Assembly: GCA_030057555.1 (NCBI GenBank)
Contig: JASGUU010000005.1
Location: 1 to 51,342 of the forward strand
Reading direction: 5' to 3'
DNA length: 51,342 nt
From: Bacillota bacterium
GTDB lineage: Bacteria; Bacillota; Clostridia; Saccharofermentanales; Fastidiosipilaceae
Positions 48,489-51,342 of this stretch are shown here, in pieces. Both the position numbers and the translations under genes were made by a program. Under the pieces are notes generated by a model. It saw only the letters and a list, made by a program, of their open reading frames with translations, made no database searches and had not been told where the DNA came from. Position 1 is the first letter of the stretch. Each line of letters begins with the position of its first letter.

Positions 48489-49001
48489 ATGCGAACCCTG
48501 ATTTATCCGGGAACATTCGATCCCCTGACCAGAGGTCATGTCGATATCGCGCGGCGTGCCCGCCGTCTTTGCGACCGTCTCTATGTGGTGGTCCTGCGTA
48601 ACGCCAATAAGCGCCCGGCCTTTGATGTAGCCGAGCGCCGTGACATGGCGGCGCGCTGTCTCGCCGATCTGGACGGTTGTTTCGTCGAGGATTATGACGG
48701 TCTCCTCGTTGACTACATGGTGGAGCGCGGGGCCGTTGCCGTGGTGCGCGGTCTGCGCAGCGAGTCGGATTTTCGCTATGAACTCGAGATGGTGGCGGCC
48801 AATCGCCTCCTCTACGAATCCTTTGAGTCCATTTTGCTGCCCAGCAGCTCCGCTCTCGCCCTGACCAGTTCCGCCATCGTGCGTGAGGTGGCTGCCTACG
48901 GCGGCGACATCTCGGCGATGGTGCCGGATGAGATTCAGGATGAGGTGGCCCGCCGTCTGGTCCGGCCGGAGTATCGACACCGCCTGGAGGTACGAACATG
49001 A
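48489..49001 (+). CDS. coaD: Phosphopantetheine adenylyltransferase
   Basis: A 170-residue nucleotidyltransferase of CoA synthesis. It has YPGTFDPLTRGHVDIA with the TxGH site, RGLRSESDFRYE, and SSSALALTSSAIVREVAAYGGDIS near the end. The ATG at 48489 gives the family's usual start four bases after GGAGG (48480-48484). An in-frame ATG at 48459, two bases after the rsmD stop, would add ten residues and cannot be excluded. Confidence 0.96.
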   Translation: MRTLIYPGTFDPLTRGHVDIARRARRLCDRLYVVVLRNANKRPAFDVAERRDMAARCLADLDGCFVEDYDGLLVDYMVERGAVAVVRGLRSESDFRYELEMVAANRLLYESFESILLPSSSALALTSSAIVREVAAYGGDISAMVPDEIQDEVARRLVRPEYRHRLEVRT

Positions 49002-49474
49002 AAGAGAATGAGCGACAGGAACAGCCCGGAGGCGGCAATGGCTTGTATGAGCTGATCGACCGCCTCGAGAATACGCTGCTGCAGGCGCGCTCGGTGCCCT
49101 TTACCACGAACTGCATGGTGGATAAGGAAGAGATGCTGATTCTGATCGGCATGCTGCGCGACAATCTGCCGGTGGAGATCAAGCAGGCGAACTGGCTTCT
49201 GGATCAGAACCGTCAGGTGGTCGCCGAGGCGCGGAAGGATGCCGAGAATATCACGCGCCAGGCCGAGAAGCGTGTTGCCGCCATGATAGATGAACATGAG
49301 ATCACGATGCAGGCCCGCCAGCTCGCAGCCCAGACCATAGAGGCCGCAAATAAAACCGGACTGCAGATTCGCCATGGCGCTCTCGACTACGCCACGAAGC
49401 GCCTGACCGAACTCGAGGATCAGCTGACGTCGATGCTCGTGACCCTGCAGAAGAACAAGAAAGAGCTGCGTTAA
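48998..49474 (+). CDS. Coiled-coil protein of unknown function
   Basis: A 158-residue, highly charged protein predicted to be mostly helical, with long heptad-like stretches (for example AEARKDAENITRQAEKRVAA and TKRLTELEDQLTSMLVTLQK). It has no membrane segment or signal peptide. Similar proteins next to coaD in Clostridia are often labelled ATPase or ATP synthase B-like because of the coiled coil, but no nucleotide-binding motif exists here. A DivIVA-like scaffold function is conceivable only by shape. It overlaps coaD by ATGA. Confidence 0.6.
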   Translation: MKENERQEQPGGGNGLYELIDRLENTLLQARSVPFTTNCMVDKEEMLILIGMLRDNLPVEIKQANWLLDQNRQVVAEARKDAENITRQAEKRVAAMIDEHEITMQARQLAAQTIEAANKTGLQIRHGALDYATKRLTELEDQLTSMLVTLQKNKKELR

Positions 49475-49497
49475 TCCCGAAGCGGAGGTTTCCCGCT

Positions 49498-50622
49498 ATG
49501 AAAGTACTGGTACTCTTTGGCGGTGTGTCCACGGAGCATCTGGTTTCGTGTCGTTCCGCCCGAAATATTATCGCCGGCCTGCGTGAGGCGGGCCATGAGC
49601 CGCTGGCGGTCGGCATTACCGAGGGCGGCGAGTGGCTGCGCTTTCTCGCGCCCGATGAGGATATCGACGCTCCGGACTGGGAGGCGAGAGCCCGTGCCGC
49701 TCTGGCTGTGGCGGCGCCTCAGCCCGCTCCGCCCGTGAGCGGCAATTCCGTACGCGACTTCATCGTGCAGCTGGCCGGTTCCGAGCCCGATCTCGTCTTC
49801 CCGATCGTCCATGGCATCAACGGTGAGGATGGCTCGCTGCAGGGCCTTCTGCAGCTGGCTGACCTGCCCTTTGTCGGCAGCGGTGTTCTGGCCTCCGCCG
49901 CCGCGATGGACAAGGTCACGACGAAACGTCTGGCCGAGGCAGCCGGGATCCGGACCGCCCGCTACACCGTCGTGCAGCGCGATGAGCTCGAGGCGGAGGG
50001 GGCCGGACAGGTGGCCCGGCGCCTCGCGGCCGGGTTTGGCCTGCCGCTGTTCGTCAAGCCCTCAAACGGCGGCTCCTCCGTCGGCACCATGGGCGCCGCC
50101 ACGGAGGCGGAGCTCGCGGAGGCCCTTGCTTTTGCCGCCGGCTATGATCGCACCATTCTGGTCGAGGAGCATGTCAACGCCCGTGAGATCGAGGTCGCCG
50201 TTCTCGGCAACGGCCCCTGGGAAGCCGCCCGCGCCGGCGAGATCCTCCTCAACGAGGAGGTGGCCTACTATGACTATGAGGCGAAGTACTTCTCAACCAG
50301 TGCCGTCGCCGAGGCTGTTGTGCCCACAGACCTCGCCCCGGAAACGGAGGCGGAAATACGCCGCCTCGCCGTCGAGACCTGCCGCACGCTCGGCATCGCC
50401 GGCCTCTCGCGCGTTGACTTCTTTCTCGAACATGGTACCGGCCGCATCCTGCTGAACGAGGTCAACAACCTGCCCGGCTTTACGGCCATCAGCCTCTATC
50501 CGATGGCTTTCGCCGCAGCCGGCCTCCCGCTCGCCGCGCTCTGCAACCGGCTCTGCGAGCTCGCTCTGGCGGACTATCAGGGCCGCCGGCGTCGCAGCAG
50601 CCACCAAAGGAGGGGAGAATGA
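49498..50622 (+). CDS. ddl: D-alanine-D-alanine ligase
   Basis: A 374-residue ATP-grasp enzyme. Motifs are LFGGVSTEHLVSCRSA (N-terminal binding loop), VHGINGEDGSLQGLLQL, LFVKPSNGGSSVG (ATP), EEVAYYDYEAKYFS (omega loop, whose Tyr and Lys are those of D-Ala-D-Ala rather than D-Ala-D-Lac ligases) and LLNEVNNLPGFT. It supplies the dipeptide for MurF. GCGGAGG lies about ten bases before the ATG. It overlaps the following DUF1934 gene by four bases. Confidence 0.95.
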   Translation: MKVLVLFGGVSTEHLVSCRSARNIIAGLREAGHEPLAVGITEGGEWLRFLAPDEDIDAPDWEARARAALAVAAPQPAPPVSGNSVRDFIVQLAGSEPDLVFPIVHGINGEDGSLQGLLQLADLPFVGSGVLASAAAMDKVTTKRLAEAAGIRTARYTVVQRDELEAEGAGQVARRLAAGFGLPLFVKPSNGGSSVGTMGAATEAELAEALAFAAGYDRTILVEEHVNAREIEVAVLGNGPWEAARAGEILLNEEVAYYDYEAKYFSTSAVAEAVVPTDLAPETEAEIRRLAVETCRTLGIAGLSRVDFFLEHGTGRILLNEVNNLPGFTAISLYPMAFAAAGLPLAALCNRLCELALADYQGRRRRSSHQRRGE

Positions 50623-51104
50623 ACCGAGCCGTGACGCCGGATGCCCATGAGCCCGGCCCCGACAACTGCGGTCCGCCGGCCAGCCGCCCCGTCCTGATCA
50701 CGATTATCGGACGGCAGTGGCTGCAGGACGATCCGCCTTCGCAGGTCAAGGTCGTGACCGAGGGGATCTGGGCCTGCGAAAACGGCGAAACCGTGCTGAC
50801 CTATCAGGAGAGCGAGGCCAGTGGACTTGGCCAGACCCAGACGAAGCTGACCCTGCATGACGATGAATCGGTATCGATGCTGCGCGAGGGCGACCATGCC
50901 ATGCGCATGGACTTCCGTCCCGGCGCCCGCCATATCACCAACATGAGCACGCCCTACGGCAGTCTCAGCATGGGCCTGTTTACCAGTGCTGTTTCCAGCA
51001 CCCGCGACGAGAACGGCGGCCGGGTCCGCATTACGTATGCGATGGATGCGCACATGGCAAAGGCCCTCAACACCAAACTGGATATCAGCTACCGTTATGT
51101 CTGA
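50619..51104 (+). CDS. DUF1934 (YwiB-like) beta-barrel protein
   Basis: A 161-residue protein of the DUF1934 family. The core (about 24-161) shows the lipocalin-like pattern with VLITIIGRQWLQDDP, VTEGIWACENGETVLTYQESEASGLGQTQTKLTL, and a final VRITYAMDAHMAKALNTKLDISY. Function is unknown. The first 23 residues are a variable extension. It overlaps ddl by ATGA and the last gene by eight bases. Confidence 0.82.
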   Translation: MNRAVTPDAHEPGPDNCGPPASRPVLITIIGRQWLQDDPPSQVKVVTEGIWACENGETVLTYQESEASGLGQTQTKLTLHDDESVSMLREGDHAMRMDFRPGARHITNMSTPYGSLSMGLFTSAVSSTRDENGGRVRITYAMDAHMAKALNTKLDISYRYV

Positions 51105-51342
51105 CTCCGGGCGGGAGCCCAAGGCGCCGGCTGCAGCCGCCCCAGACGCCGCAGAGCTGCTCCTCCCGGAACACGACGCCTTTGTTGACGACGATGACAC
51201 GATAGATGCCGAAGAAGAGGATGCCCTGCGGCGTTTCCTCTCTTTCCTGCGCTTTGTCGAGAAGGAATCAGGCTCCCTCGATGTCGATCTCAGTCAGCCC
51301 AGCCACTTTCATGTTGAAGCCGAATTCTATGCCGATGTCCAT
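51097..51342 (+). CDS. Unidentified acidic protein, 3' truncated by the window end
   Basis: The frame opens with ATG at 51097, overlapping the DUF1934 stop by eight bases, and runs open for 82 codons to the window edge. The visible part is strongly acidic (DAFVDDDDTIDAEEEDALRR), followed by FLSFLRFVEKESGSLDVDL. I do not recognise a family from this fragment. Tight overlap with the preceding gene argues that it is real. Confidence 0.55.
   Translation, partial: MSDSGREPKAPAAAAPDAAELLLPEHDAFVDDDDTIDAEEEDALRRFLSFLRFVEKESGSLDVDLSQPSHFHVEAEFYADVH

Overview
The window is a GC-rich chromosomal segment that I read as a member of the Clostridia (Bacillota); I cannot name the family. The pointers are gene families and gene orders typical of that class: rplU-prp-rpmA-obgE with an L27 precursor carrying a Prp cleavage motif, rimP-nusA-rnpM-ylxQ-infB-rbfA, a paired YfmF/YfmH-type M16 module, a DUF4364 regulator, Sbp next to ftsZ, and DUF1934 next to a D-Ala-D-Ala ligase. 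An NADH-independent rubredoxin/flavodiiron pair suggests an anaerobe. No rRNA, tRNA, CRISPR array, prophage or transposase gene was found.

Layout. 1-2043: end of ilvE and three small enzyme genes (metallo-beta-lactamase fold, glyoxalase/VOC, Nim-like flavoprotein). 2044-2661: a tandem array of 60-bp hairpin units, then the rplU promoter and leader. 2662-5399: ribosome and GTPase genes (rplU, prp, rpmA, obgE, yhbY). 5400-7188: rubredoxin and flavodiiron protein. 7212-10505 (minus strand): small P-loop protein, mscL, ilvN, ilvC, DUF4364. 11461-25811: one long plus-strand run with mostly overlapping genes (rimP, nusA, rnpM, ylxQ, infB, rbfA, nrnA, truB, a ribF-M16 fusion, an M16 peptidase, lgt, a rodA-type SEDS gene). 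25812-27955: two kilobases without an intact gene. 27956-42121: a division and cell wall (dcw) cluster from mraZ to ftsZ. 42244-51342: nrdR, a two-component system, nth, recG, rsmD, coaD, a coiled-coil gene, ddl, DUF1934 and a truncated last gene.

Most notable points. (1) Two copies of a roughly 600-640 bp non-coding element with short terminal inverted repeats lie in opposite orientation on the two sides of the 14.4-kb rimP-rodA operon. Each copy holds three tandem 71-bp hairpin units. The array in front of rplU has the same architecture and an outer stem that differs by a compensatory base pair. (2) The gene in the murE position of the dcw cluster has lost the P-loop lysine and most other Mur ligase signature residues while keeping the fold landmarks, so it looks like a pseudoenzyme; murD, murC, murB and ftsA are also absent from the cluster. 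(3) The FAD synthetase RibF is fused in frame to a YfmF-like M16 protein. (4) ylxQ appears to start with CTG.

How the parts work together: the rimP run couples ribosome and translation-initiation factors to lipoprotein maturation and an elongation-type SEDS protein. The dcw cluster makes lipid-linked peptidoglycan precursor (MurF, MraY, MurG) and the division machinery (FtsL, FtsI, FtsW, FtsQ, FtsZ), probably autoregulated by MraZ. Ddl near the end of the window supplies the D-Ala-D-Ala that MurF uses.
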